Shown one piece after another: positions 1-9,330 of a stretch of 64,000 nt of DNA. Within the stretch, counting starts at the first letter, position 1; every line of letters begins with the position of its first letter. Below the pieces are notes generated by a model. That model was not told where the DNA came from. It worked only from the letters and a program-made list of their open reading frames with translations, and searched no databases. The position numbers and the translations under genes are program-made. Origin of the DNA: CBDCGJ01 sp965216645 (GTDB lineage Bacteria; Pseudomonadota; Alphaproteobacteria; GCA-2731375); assembly GCA_965216645.1 (NCBI GenBank), contig CBDCGJ010000010.1:39766-103765 (forward strand), written 5' to 3'.

Positions 1-1
1 C

Positions 2-1621
2 GAATTGTTGGAGCCGGCGGTGACCGCGGCGGGTGGACAAGTGGTCAAACGCATGGGCGACGGCTGGCTGGTGGAGTTCTCCAGTATCGGCGCCGCCGTC
101 AATTGCGCTTTGGCTATTCAGCAGGGTCTCGTCGATCACGAACTCATCCGGCTCAGGATCGGCATTCATACCGGCGACATCACCTTCGATGAGGAAGATA
201 TCTTCGGCGACGGCGTCAACGTCGCCGCCCGCCTGGAAGCGATGGCCGAACCTGGCGCCATCCTGATTTCGGACAGCGCCCATAACGGCCTCGACGGCAA
301 AGCTGCAGCCGACTTCGCGCCTCACGGTACCCACCAGCTGAAGAATATCGCCCGTCCAATCGAGGTCTGGCGTTGGGGCGGGTCGGCGAACGGATTGTCA
401 GACACAGCAACGGATCCCGCCGAACTGGACCGCCCATCATTGGTAGTCTTGCCATTTGACAATCTATCGAACGATCCAGAGCAAGAATACATCGCGGACG
501 GTATTGTCGAAGAGCTGACTTCGGCGTTTTCGCGCATACGAAATTTGTTCGTCATCGCGCGCAATACCGCGTTCACGTTCAAAAACCAGCCGAAGGATAT
601 TCGGGCAATCGCCCGTGACTTAGGTGTCCGCTACGTCCTCGAAGGCAGCGTCCGCCGGGGCGGCAGCAAACTCCGCGTCTCCGTCCAATTGGCAAACGGT
701 TCGGACGGTCAGCAGATTTGGGCGCAGAATTTTGACGGAGATTTGGAGGACGTATTCGAGCTCCAAGATACGATAACCCGAGCGATCGTGGGACAACTGC
801 AACCGACGATCCGGGACGAAGAAATTCGGCTGGCCAAGCGCAAACCGCCGAGTAATCTGCATGCTTACGACTTGACGATGCGGGCGTTTCCCTATGCATG
901 GTCACTCGATCGGCGGGAAAACCGCAAGGCCGTCGAGCTCCTGCAGTCGGCGATCGCCGACGATCCCGAATATGCGCTCGCCTATGCGCTGCTGTCTTGG
1001 TGCGAAGGGCAACAAGTCGTCTATCAATGGACATCCGACACGTCAGATGCAAGTGCCCGAAGCCTGGAACTTGCGCGGCAAGCTTACAAACTGGATCCGA
1101 ACGATCCGATCGTGTTGGCCGGATTGGCCAGCGCGCAGACTTTTGCGGGTTCTTTGGACGAGGCCCGCGACAATCTCGAACGCGCCCTCTCGCTCGACCA
1201 GGATTCCGCCTGGGCGTGGGCACGCTATGGTTGGCTGCTCTATTATCTTGGCGAAGATCAAGCCGCCGCCGACGCCTTCGAACGCGCGCTGCGGATCAGT
1301 CCCTACGATCCGATGAACTTCAACAACTATTTCGGCCTCGGCGGTATCGAAGTCCTGCGCGGGAACTACGAGGCCGCGGTCGTGCTGATCGAACGCGGAT
1401 TACGCGAGCATCCGGAGGCGATATGGGCTAATCGTCTGCTCTGCGCGGCCTATGCGCAAAACGGCCAACTCGATAAGGCGCAGGCCTGCGTCAAACGACT
1501 GCTCATCGAATATCCGGACCTGACAACCGATAAAATCCTGAACGCCATACCTTTCCGGAATGACGACTTCCGTCGGCGATACCGCGAAGGCTTGTTGGCC
1601 GCCGGACTACCGGCTTCTTGA
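2..1621 (+). CDS. Class III adenylate/guanylate cyclase with TolB-like and TPR domains (5' truncated)
   Basis: Signalling protein predicted to make a cyclic nucleotide. The reading frame is open at the left edge, so the start lies outside the window. The first ~130 residues are the C-terminal part of a class III cyclase catalytic domain: a KRMGDG loop with the adenine-type Lys before the metal-binding Asp, then DIFGDGVNVAARLE, which supplies the base-specifying Asp and the transition-state Asn and Arg. Residues ~140-270 (VLPFDNLSNDPEQEYIADGI onward) match the TolB/FlgO-like domain often fused to such cyclases, and the remainder is tetratricopeptide repeats. All visible catalytic residues are canonical, so an active adenylate cyclase is likely. 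The input signal is unknown. Confidence 0.85.
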   Translation, partial: ELLEPAVTAAGGQVVKRMGDGWLVEFSSIGAAVNCALAIQQGLVDHELIRLRIGIHTGDITFDEEDIFGDGVNVAARLEAMAEPGAILISDSAHNGLDGKAAADFAPHGTHQLKNIARPIEVWRWGGSANGLSDTATDPAELDRPSLVVLPFDNLSNDPEQEYIADGIVEELTSAFSRIRNLFVIARNTAFTFKNQPKDIRAIARDLGVRYVLEGSVRRGGSKLRVSVQLANGSDGQQIWAQNFDGDLEDVFELQDTITRAIVGQLQPTIRDEEIRLAKRKPPSNLHAYDLTMRAFPYAWSLDRRENRKAVELLQSAIADDPEYALAYALLSWCEGQQVVYQWTSDTSDASARSLELARQAYKLDPNDPIVLAGLASAQTFAGSLDEARDNLERALSLDQDSAWAWARYGWLLYYLGEDQAAADAFERALRISPYDPMNFNNYFGLGGIEVLRGNYEAAVVLIERGLREHPEAIWANRLLCAAYAQNGQLDKAQACVKRLLIEYPDLTTDKILNAIPFRNDDFRRRYREGLLAAGLPAS

Positions 1622-1691
1622 TAGATCGGCGGATTTTCTCTTGCCGATAAATTCGCTAGTCTAATGCCAACCATAATTCGGGAGGCCAAAT

Positions 1692-3015
1692 ATGAGCGCG
1701 AATGGCGGCATCGACGTCGGACATCTGGTCGAGGAAGATCGGGTGCATCGGTCCTGTTATGTGGACCAGGGCATCTTCGATGCGGAGATGGATAATATCC
1801 ACCACAAGATCTGGATCTATGTCGGCCACGAAAGTCAGGTGCCGAAAGCCGGGGACTTCGCGACCACCATCATCGGCAAGCAGCCGGTGATCATGGTGCG
1901 GGACGAGGATGGCAATATCCACGTGCTCTACAACCGCTGTCCCCATCGCGGGGCCAAGCTTTGCGCCGCCAACAAAGGCAATGCGGGCAGTTTGTTTTAC
2001 TGCACTTATCACGCCTGGCAGTTCCATCTGAACGGCAAGGTGCATTCGATCCCGATGCCGGAAGGCTATGACGGCACGCGTTTCTCCACCGACAATCCGG
2101 ACGCCTCCGTAAAGCGGGTGGCGCGGACGCATAACTATCGCGGTTTCGTCTTCGCCAGCCTAACCGAGGACGGACCGGATTTCGACGCCGCCATGGGACC
2201 GGCGCTCGCCGCCTTCGACGATATGTGCGACCGCGCGCCGGCGGGCGAGGTGGAGGTGGTACCGAACTGTTTCCGCATCATTCAGAAATCGAACTGGAAG
2301 ATCTTTTTGGAGAACCAGCTTGACGCCCTGCATCCCTCGGTGACCCATGCCTCCGCCGGACGCGCCGCGGCGATCGTAGAGCGGGATATCGAGAAACGCA
2401 CTGGCAAGCCGCCGCCGCTGAGCTATCACTATATCTCCGCTTTCACCATGCCATTCCCGAAATGGGATAGCCTGGAGACCGTGGGCCATCCCCAGGGCCA
2501 TTGCATGCTGCAGGGCTATATGGGCCTGCGCCCCACGGACCCGGACACCCTCGAATACGAAGCGGTGATGAAGGAGGCCTATGGCGAAGAGCGCATGGAG
2601 GAGATCCTCGGCGTCAACCTGCATCACGTGCTGGTCTATCCCTGCCTCTCCGTACAATCGCCGTTGCAGCAATTGCGCGCGGTGCGGCCGCTCGGGCCCG
2701 ACAAAACCTTGACGGAGATCTGGCATTTCCGTCTGAAGGGGCGCGCCGGAAGCGATCTACCGCCGTTCCCTCGACTATTACTATTTGGTCAATGCTCCCT
2801 CCACCATGATCAATGCCGACGATCTGCATAACTTCCGCATGTGTCAGGAAGGTCTGACCAGCGACGGCGGCGACTGGGTCAGCTTCCATCGAAATGCGGG
2901 TCAGGATCCGCTGGAGGACGGCGTCTATACCTCCGTCACCGGGATGAGCGAACAGCCCATGCGCAACATGTTCCGCGCCTGGACCAAACTGATGGCCGGG
3001 GAGAATGTGGCATGA
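1692..3015 (+). pseudogene. Rieske aromatic ring-hydroxylating dioxygenase, alpha subunit (one frameshift)
   Basis: Large subunit of a Rieske non-heme iron oxygenase that would hydroxylate an aromatic or related substrate. The [2Fe-2S] ligands C83-x-H85 and C104-x2-H107 are present (CPHRG and YCTYHAW), as is the mononuclear iron motif D211, H214, H219. A good Shine-Dalgarno (GGGAGG) precedes the ATG. After LKG the frame breaks: deleting one G from the GGGG run at 2738-2741 restores GAPEAIYRRSLDYYYLVNAP and a natural C-terminus ending at 3015. The stop overlaps the beta-subunit start by 4 bp. A sequencing indel is more likely than gene decay because everything after the shift is well preserved. 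No reductase or ferredoxin gene is adjacent. Confidence 0.85.
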
Positions 3016-3512
3016 GCGCGCTCGTGGGCTCGCTGGAAACGCAGCGGGCGGTCGAGCATTTCTTGTCGCGTCAGGCGGAGATTCTTGACAACCGCGATTG
3101 GGAAGCCTGGCTGAACCTGTTTACCGAAGACGGCGTTTACTGGATGCCGGCCTACGAAAATCAGGAGGAAGCGGAAGGTCAGGCAAATATCTTTTACGAA
3201 GACCTGGACCTGATGACGGTGCGCAGCAAGCGCATCACCAATCCCCGCGCCTGGTCCCAGAACCCGCCGAACCGGACCGCGCATGTGGTCTCCAACGCCA
3301 TCATCGAAAGCGAGGACGCGGCCAGCGGCGACGTGGTCGTGCGCTCCAAATTCTATGTCGCCGAATACCGCATGGACGAGATGCGCTACTTCGCCGGCAC
3401 CTACCGCCACGACTTGGCGAAGACCGATGACGGCTACCGCATCCGTCAGCAGAGGGTCGAGATCGTCAACCGCGAAGGTCCATTCGACTACGTCATCCAG
3501 TACTGGCTGTAG
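3012..3512 (+). CDS. Aromatic-ring-hydroxylating dioxygenase, beta subunit
   Basis: Small, non-catalytic subunit (166 aa) of the oxygenase encoded just upstream, with the NTF2-like fold of the ring-hydroxylating beta family. Recognisable family pattern: a QAEILDNRDWEAWLNLFTED opening, the central TNPRAWSQNPPNRTAHVVSN segment, and a C-terminus on YVIQYWL. The ATG sits inside the alpha-subunit stop (ATGA overlap), which argues for translational coupling and a 1:1 complex. It ends 3 bp before the convergent racemase-fold gene. Confidence 0.87.
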   Translation: MSALVGSLETQRAVEHFLSRQAEILDNRDWEAWLNLFTEDGVYWMPAYENQEEAEGQANIFYEDLDLMTVRSKRITNPRAWSQNPPNRTAHVVSNAIIESEDAASGDVVVRSKFYVAEYRMDEMRYFAGTYRHDLAKTDDGYRIRQQRVEIVNREGPFDYVIQYWL

Positions 3513-3515
3513 CGG

Positions 3516-4262
3516 TCAGAATTGCTCGAACAGAGGGCCGTGGCCGGCGAATTGATCGTCGATCCCGACCGCGCGTAAGGCATACCAGTAGGTGGCGGCA
3601 TTGATGGCGATCACCGGCTTGGCGATGCGTTCCTGCATCTCGACGGCCAGCGCCGTCATCGAAAGATTGGTACCGACTTGCACGAGAGCGTCGACATCGT
3701 CGCCGTCGAGCTCCAGAAGTTCCCGACGCAAATCGTCCGCTTGTACTTCCGCGATGCCGATGGGGCTGGCGCAACGCAAGCCGCGGAAACGTACGACGGA
3801 AAAACCGCAATCCTCGAAGAACCGAGTTACATTTATGTCTGATATAGGTTGGTAGGGCGAGATCACCGCGATGCGCTCTGCGCCGTAAATATTGAGCGCC
3901 GACTCGCACGCGAACGAACCGGCCGACACCGGCACGCCGGCATGCTCCGCCAACGCCGCCATGCGCTTGGCGGAGGCCTCCCGGCCGTCCCAGAACATCA
4001 GCGCCGACATTCCCATGATCAGATAGTCCGGCGCCATTGTCTTCAGCCGATCGACGGCATTGTACAGCTCGCCCTCAATGGCTTCGACCAGAGCCAAAAA
4101 ATCCTCGTCGCCGCCAATCGCCATATTGGGGATGAAGATGCGGCCGAAGTGATTGGTTACGCCCGGGACGCGAAGGTCATCCATGTCCGGCTGCACGATG
4201 GTATTGGTCGATGGGGCCACAACGGCGAATTTGCAGCGCCAACCCCTTGCATCTTTCGACAT
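3516..4262 (-). CDS. Asp/Glu racemase-fold protein (maleate isomerase/arylmalonate decarboxylase family), cysteine-poor
   Basis: A 248-residue protein whose fold signature is that of the maleate cis-trans isomerase/arylmalonate decarboxylase branch of the Asp/Glu racemase superfamily (FAVVAPSTNTIVQPDM start, DALVQVGTNLSM late motif). In characterised members one or two cysteines at the ends of the two half-site loops do the chemistry, usually within a CTNL-type motif. Here those loops read MGMSALMFWDG (83-93) and VQVGTNL (194-200), with no Cys at either. The reaction therefore cannot be assumed. AAGAGG precedes the ATG. Its place next to a Rieske oxygenase suggests a role with a dicarboxylic ring-cleavage product, which is inference. 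Confidence 0.7.
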   Translation of the reverse strand: MSKDARGWRCKFAVVAPSTNTIVQPDMDDLRVPGVTNHFGRIFIPNMAIGGDEDFLALVEAIEGELYNAVDRLKTMAPDYLIMGMSALMFWDGREASAKRMAALAEHAGVPVSAGSFACESALNIYGAERIAVISPYQPISDINVTRFFEDCGFSVVRFRGLRCASPIGIAEVQADDLRRELLELDGDDVDALVQVGTNLSMTALAVEMQERIAKPVIAINAATYWYALRAVGIDDQFAGHGPLFEQF

Positions 4263-4320
4263 GACAACCTCTTAAAAATCAATGAGCCCATAGTTGCGGC
4301 AAAGCGGGTCCAATCCCCGC

Positions 4321-5181
4321 TTAGGCGCGCTGGTCCAGATGCGCGCGAATGGCGTCGTAATTCCTGGCATGGACGTTCTTATAAACCGGCCACCAACTGA
4401 GTTCGCCGCGACTTAGCGCCTCGGCGATATAGTCCTCGCCGGTCCCCGGCAGACGGTCCGACTGTTGCCCGGCATCGGCCAGCATACGCTGGATATACTG
4501 TCGCATGTGTACGATAAATTTCTTGTCGTAGCCGCCGGCGCGAATGCTGTCGAGATGACAATGGGTAGCGACGATCCGATCGATCGGCATGGCCAGCACG
4601 CGTTCGAATTCGGCGAGCTGGACGTCCGGACCGATGTCTTCGAAGCGCAAGACAGGCAGCGGATCCTCAACCAGATCGCCCGCGACCATCAGCTTCTCGT
4701 CCGGTAGATAAACCACGATATGGCCAGGCACGTGAATTTCGAAGGTATGCAGCTCGACCCTCCGATCCCGCAAATAGAGATCGATCCGGTCTTCGAATGT
4801 CACGGTCGGCGGAACGTAGATGCGGGAATCGTCAGACACCGCACGTTCCAACATCTTTTCCCGCGTCAATCTGTGGCCAACAATGGGGCAATCCTCGAAG
4901 GCCGCGTTACCGCCGGTATGGTCATTGTGAAAATGCGTATTGATCACCGAGAAGCGTTCGATACCATGTTCGCGGACCATATAGTCGCGTATCCAGAGCG
5001 CCTGTTCCGGCGTGCCCATGGTGTCGATCACCATCGCTTCGCCCGCCGCGAACAGGACGTGATTGCCGCCGCCCGCACGCATGTCGCCGATCTCGTGATT
5101 GAGGTCCCGACCCCAATAGAAATAGATCAGGTTATCTGTCACGGGCACCGGTTCGATAGGTAAGGTGGGCGAAGGGTTCAT
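4321..5181 (-). CDS. MBL-fold metallo-hydrolase
   Basis: Metallo-beta-lactamase-fold hydrolase of 286 residues. The zinc motif HFHNDH lies at residues 83-88 (H83, H85, D87, H88), and later VPGHI, VAGDLVED and ATHCHLD provide the remaining conserved His/Asp ligands. The start chosen is the ATG at 5181: a longer open frame runs upstream but overlaps the next gene and has low-quality sequence. The context is a minus-strand run (PPOX-like protein, this hydrolase, racemase-fold protein) facing the Rieske genes, so it may hydrolyse a lactone or thioester in the same pathway. The substrate cannot be read from sequence. Confidence 0.8.
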   Translation of the reverse strand: MNPSPTLPIEPVPVTDNLIYFYWGRDLNHEIGDMRAGGGNHVLFAAGEAMVIDTMGTPEQALWIRDYMVREHGIERFSVINTHFHNDHTGGNAAFEDCPIVGHRLTREKMLERAVSDDSRIYVPPTVTFEDRIDLYLRDRRVELHTFEIHVPGHIVVYLPDEKLMVAGDLVEDPLPVLRFEDIGPDVQLAEFERVLAMPIDRIVATHCHLDSIRAGGYDKKFIVHMRQYIQRMLADAGQQSDRLPGTGEDYIAEALSRGELSWWPVYKNVHARNYDAIRAHLDQRA

Positions 5182-5189
5182 ATTCGAAT

Positions 5190-5864
5190 TCAATCCTCTG
5201 CTTCCGGCTCCGGTGAGAGACCACGCCAAAAATCGCGGCGATACTCCCGTTCGGAAATCAAGGTTTCCTCGGACACCGCCGCTTTGTCCTTGTCCGGCAG
5301 GAAAGACTGGAATTCCTCGACACGTTTCCAATCCGCCGTTGGTGTGGCCCGGCCGGCCTGCGGGACATGGGGCGAATCCTCCACGCGCTCGTGGCGATGG
5401 ATATAACGGGCGCAATTGGTGAAGATGTTTTCCAACCGGACCCGCACGATCAGACAAGCCTCCATATAGTCGGCCAGCATCGGATCCTTGTCGTCGATGC
5501 TGGCGATGCCGTGCAGTCTCAACCGGCGCGGCGTGACGAAATCGATAAACAGCAGTCCGACCTTGCCGTTGGCGGAGATATTCCCCATGGAATAGAACAT
5601 GCCGTTGCCATCATAGCAGGGAAACGCCAGCGTACGATCATCGACGATGCGAACGAATCCTTTGGCGCCGCCTTTGTAGGACACGGTCGGCCAACCATTA
5701 TGGTCCATTGTCGAGAGGAAGAACATATCGCTGGCGGCGATGTATTGCTTGTCCGTCTTCGACAACGTGTCCCGGATTATCCGGCTTTCAAGCCCGTCCG
5801 CCAGACGCCGCGTGTCGAATCGATCCTGAAAGTCGCGATGGCTGTCGCCATAGAACTCGCTCAT
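5190..5864 (-). CDS. Pyridoxamine 5'-phosphate oxidase family FMN-binding protein
   Basis: A 224-residue split-barrel flavoprotein. The segment ASDMFFLSTMDHNGWPTVSYKGG followed by FPCYDGNGMFYSMGNISANGKVGLLFIDF is the typical FMN-binding half of PPOX-like proteins. The extra C-terminal ~70 residues are charged and contain RYIHRHE, as in the larger PPOX-family proteins found in proteobacteria. The ATG at 5864 is preferred over the longer frame because GGAGAGG lies just upstream. It ends 8 bp before the MBL hydrolase and is probably co-transcribed with it. Role inferred only as flavin-dependent redox. Confidence 0.75.
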   Translation of the reverse strand: MSEFYGDSHRDFQDRFDTRRLADGLESRIIRDTLSKTDKQYIAASDMFFLSTMDHNGWPTVSYKGGAKGFVRIVDDRTLAFPCYDGNGMFYSMGNISANGKVGLLFIDFVTPRRLRLHGIASIDDKDPMLADYMEACLIVRVRLENIFTNCARYIHRHERVEDSPHVPQAGRATPTADWKRVEEFQSFLPDKDKAAVSEETLISEREYRRDFWRGLSPEPEAED

Positions 5865-5926
5865 ACCCTCTCCTCCCCGAGAGTTTCCACAACCAAGCGG
5901 TTGGTTGGATATTCTCATAATGTCCG

Positions 5927-8900
5927 CTAATCGCGAAGCTCCGCGAAAAGCGTGCGGGCATTCTTCATGTCCGGGTTTTCGTCCGCAAGCCCGGCGCTTT
6001 CCATACCGGCCGACAAAGCCGCCCGCGCCTCGTCGATGCGACCGATGGACAATTCAGCCTTGGCCAAGCCAACCGCGGCGCGCAGTATCAGCGTCGGTGA
6101 TTGTTGACGCTCCGAAACCGATAGCGCCTCCCGATAATCCGCAACGCCGTCGCTTCGAGCGGCAAGTCTGTGAAACTCTCCTCTTTGCCGGAACGCCTCC
6201 GCCTCGTAGAAGCGAACGTCGGTTTCGTTGCCCGAGCCACAGGCATGGTCAAGACAAGCAAGCCCGTCGGCCGGCCGCTTCGCCCAACCGTACATCTCCG
6301 CCAACAAGGTCAGGACATATGGCTTGATTTGCCGAGCGCCGGTTGCCTCATAAGCGGCGAGACCGTCGTTCAAAATATCTATGCCGCGATCCGCCTCGCC
6401 CAGTGCCGCCACGGCCCAACCGCGCATAATGGTCGACCAAGCCAGCCAATACGGATAGTCGTTTTCCTCTGCCAGCGCGATTCCCTTTTCCGCGTGAGCG
6501 AGTACGGTCGCCGGTTCCGCCAATACTTGGTAAACCGATGCCGCCAAACTTTCGCCATAGGCTAGGCTGAAGGGATGGTCCAGGTCTTGAGCATGTCGCA
6601 GCGCCGCTTCAATACCGTTTCGCGCGGCTTCGCCGTCGCCGAGAAACCAATCGGTCCAGGACAGGACACTCATCCCGATCACCGCCGGATCTGTGCCCTG
6701 CAGGAATTTCTGCGCGCCATGCTGATCGCGATCGTAGATTGCGTTGTTGTGCCGGAGATGTTCGCGCGCCGTCCGGAAATCGCCCGCGAAAAAGGCGCAC
6801 ATCCCAACGGCGCGATGACCGCCCATCATGAGGGTCAGGTCATCTTCCTCGCGACCGATCTCCAGCTCCCTGTCCGCCGAAGTCCGGGCGACGGAAATCT
6901 GTCCCTTCAGAAAAGCGACATTGGTTAGACCCCGTAGCGCATTGACCTTCTGATGAATGTCGCCGACGGACTGACTTAGAACCATGGCGCGTTCGTAATT
7001 GTCTTGTACGTCCGGCGCGGCCCATCCTTCGGCAGCGATCAGTGACGCGCCGAGGGTCAATCGAGTCTCGAATTCGCGGCCATCGCGATCATCTGTCGGA
7101 TCCAGCAATTCCAGTTGCGCCAGCGCCTTGTTCAAACTGCTGATCGCCTCCAAATGCGCGGAGCGCTGGCCCGCGCGCCGACCCGCCGCCAACCAGTATT
7201 CGGCCGCCTCCCCCGCCCGATCGGCCAGAGCGAAATGATTGGCCATGACTTCCGGCTCCGCTTCCGCCTGCCGGGGGAAGTCGCGGCGCAGGACGTCGGC
7301 GATTTGGCTATGCAGGTATCTGCGCCGGCTACGCAGCAGCGTCGCGTATGCCGCATCTTGAAACAAGGCGTGGCGGAACATATAGACTGTCGAGCCGCCT
7401 TCGTCCCGGGATCTGATCAGCCCGGCGTTGGCGCTTCGTTCAAGATCCCGATGCAACTCATCGTCCGAACGCCCCGCGACCTTCGAGATCAGCTCGTGGG
7501 AAAATGTGCGGCCGATTACGGCGCCGATTTGCAACAACTGCTTGGTCGAGTTCAGATTGTCGAGCCGCGCCATCAGTGAAGCTTGCAAGGAATCGGGGAT
7601 CGCGCTGGACTCGACCTCCATCTCCTGCCCCAAACCTGCTTCGATAATGTTTTTCGTTACTTCTTCCAGATATAATGGAACGCCTTCTGCGCGGGCGGCG
7701 ATCCGTTCGATCGTCTCCTGTGGCAGCTCCGCACCAATCGACGCCACCAATGCCTCGCTTTCCCGCCGATCCAGGCGGTCGATCAGAAGCGTACGGATAT
7801 TGTCCCGCTTCAGCCAAGGGGGCCGATAGGTCAATCGATGTGTGATCACAATCATCACTGGCCGGTCAGCGATCCCGTCGAGCACGCGACCGATCAGCGT
7901 CTCCGTTGTCGGATCGATCCAGTGGACATCTTCCATAATCACCAGCACCGGCCGTTGGCGGCTCAGCAGGATCAGTTGCCGAACCAAGGCATCCATGATC
8001 CGATCCCGCAAACGTTCCGGCGTTAGATCGAGCGGGCCATAACGAGCCTCGCCGGGAATAGACAGCAGCGATGCGAATAATGGAGCGACCGTGGCGACAT
8101 CGTCCCCGGCATATTCGAGCATCGCCTCTAACTTCTCGAGTTTCTCGTTGCTGCTGTCCTTGGCCGCAATTCCGCTGGCGTGTTCCAGCGTTTGAATGAT
8201 CGGATGGAACGCGCGGTCGGTCAGGCGCGCGACGCATTGGTAACGAAGGCGATAATGATCCTGCGACGCCACTTGATCGCGCAAGGCTTGGACCAGTCTC
8301 GATTTCCCGATCCCGGCCTCGCCGCCGATGACCACCGCCTGTCCGGCACCGGCGCGGGCACGATCCCAGCAATCCTCCAAAACCTCGCGCTCGGCCACTC
8401 GACCGACGATCGGTGAAATCCCGCTTTGATGCCCGGCCTCGTAGCGGGTGGCCGCGTCGGCCGTGCCAATGACCCGCCAAATCGGTTGGCGTTCGGCAAA
8501 ACCCTTCAAATGCCGGCGTCCGAGATCTCTAAACTCAAAAGTGCCGCCGACCAATTGGCGGGTTGTGGTGTCGATTATCACTTGATTGGGCAGCGCCACG
8601 CCCTGCAGACGGGCCGCTAGATTTGGCGTTTGACCGGTCACCGCCTCTGTTTCGGCCGCGGCGGCGCTGGTGATATGTCCGACAACGACTTGACCGGTAG
8701 CGATGCCGACCCGGGCATGCAATGTTTCCTCGTCCGTATAGCGAACCAGGGCAACCGCATCGGTCGCGTCCAGGCCGGCCCATACGGCTCGTTCCGCCTG
8801 ATCCTCATGAGCGTGGGGCCAGCCGAAATAAGCCAAAACCCCATCGCCCAGAAAGTTGGCGACATGACCGCCATAACGAACCACGGAGCCGGCCACGACA

Positions 8901-9247
8901 TCTTGGTACCGACGCATCAAATCGCGCAAGTCTTCGGGATCCATGCGCAAGGACATTTCGGTGGAGCCGACCAGGTCGCAAAACATCACCGTCAGTTGCC
9001 GCCGCTCCGCCTCGTCGAAAGACGGTTCGTCGGACAGCATATCGGGGCGGGCAAATTCCTCCAACGCCACCGACTTGGCGATAGCGTGTAGAATCCGCCG
9101 GCGTGGCCCGAGAGCGACCCCCAACTCCTTCAAATCGTCGTCCTGCAACAACGGCAGATCACGCAAAGTAACTTGATGTTCTTCGAACAATCCCGTCAGA
9201 TGCGCCAGGTCGAGCGAAACCAGCCAGTCCCGAAGCGTTTCCGTCAT
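5927..9247 (-). CDS. SAM domain-class III nucleotidyl cyclase-AAA ATPase-TPR regulator
   Basis: Large (1106 aa) signalling protein. Residues 1-65 form a SAM domain (LRDWLVSLDLAHLTGLFEEH). A class III cyclase domain follows, with metal Asp91 (FCDLVGS) and Asp135 (LGDGVLAYF). An AAA/STAND-type ATPase starts at about 310 (Walker A GGEAGIGKSR; Walker B VLVIMEDVHWID), then a long TPR-like C-terminal half. The base-recognition residues differ from true adenylate cyclases: Asn131 replaces the usual Lys and Gln206 the usual Asp, while Asn209 and Arg213 of the transition state remain. The start at 9247 has a strong GGAGGGTGT ribosome site. It is divergent from the dehydrogenase gene at 9331. Confidence 0.85.
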   Translation of the reverse strand: MTETLRDWLVSLDLAHLTGLFEEHQVTLRDLPLLQDDDLKELGVALGPRRRILHAIAKSVALEEFARPDMLSDEPSFDEAERRQLTVMFCDLVGSTEMSLRMDPEDLRDLMRRYQDVVAGSVVRYGGHVANFLGDGVLAYFGWPHAHEDQAERAVWAGLDATDAVALVRYTDEETLHARVGIATGQVVVGHITSAAAAETEAVTGQTPNLAARLQGVALPNQVIIDTTTRQLVGGTFEFRDLGRRHLKGFAERQPIWRVIGTADAATRYEAGHQSGISPIVGRVAEREVLEDCWDRARAGAGQAVVIGGEAGIGKSRLVQALRDQVASQDHYRLRYQCVARLTDRAFHPIIQTLEHASGIAAKDSSNEKLEKLEAMLEYAGDDVATVAPLFASLLSIPGEARYGPLDLTPERLRDRIMDALVRQLILLSRQRPVLVIMEDVHWIDPTTETLIGRVLDGIADRPVMIVITHRLTYRPPWLKRDNIRTLLIDRLDRRESEALVASIGAELPQETIERIAARAEGVPLYLEEVTKNIIEAGLGQEMEVESSAIPDSLQASLMARLDNLNSTKQLLQIGAVIGRTFSHELISKVAGRSDDELHRDLERSANAGLIRSRDEGGSTVYMFRHALFQDAAYATLLRSRRRYLHSQIADVLRRDFPRQAEAEPEVMANHFALADRAGEAAEYWLAAGRRAGQRSAHLEAISSLNKALAQLELLDPTDDRDGREFETRLTLGASLIAAEGWAAPDVQDNYERAMVLSQSVGDIHQKVNALRGLTNVAFLKGQISVARTSADRELEIGREEDDLTLMMGGHRAVGMCAFFAGDFRTAREHLRHNNAIYDRDQHGAQKFLQGTDPAVIGMSVLSWTDWFLGDGEAARNGIEAALRHAQDLDHPFSLAYGESLAASVYQVLAEPATVLAHAEKGIALAEENDYPYWLAWSTIMRGWAVAALGEADRGIDILNDGLAAYEATGARQIKPYVLTLLAEMYGWAKRPADGLACLDHACGSGNETDVRFYEAEAFRQRGEFHRLAARSDGVADYREALSVSERQQSPTLILRAAVGLAKAELSIGRIDEARAALSAGMESAGLADENPDMKNARTLFAELRD

Positions 9248-9330
9248 ACACCCTCCAATTGGCAAAATAGCAAAATTCAGGATAGGGACGCTATGGTATT
9301 TGCTACGTTAAAGGTTGGGAGGCGGAAGAC

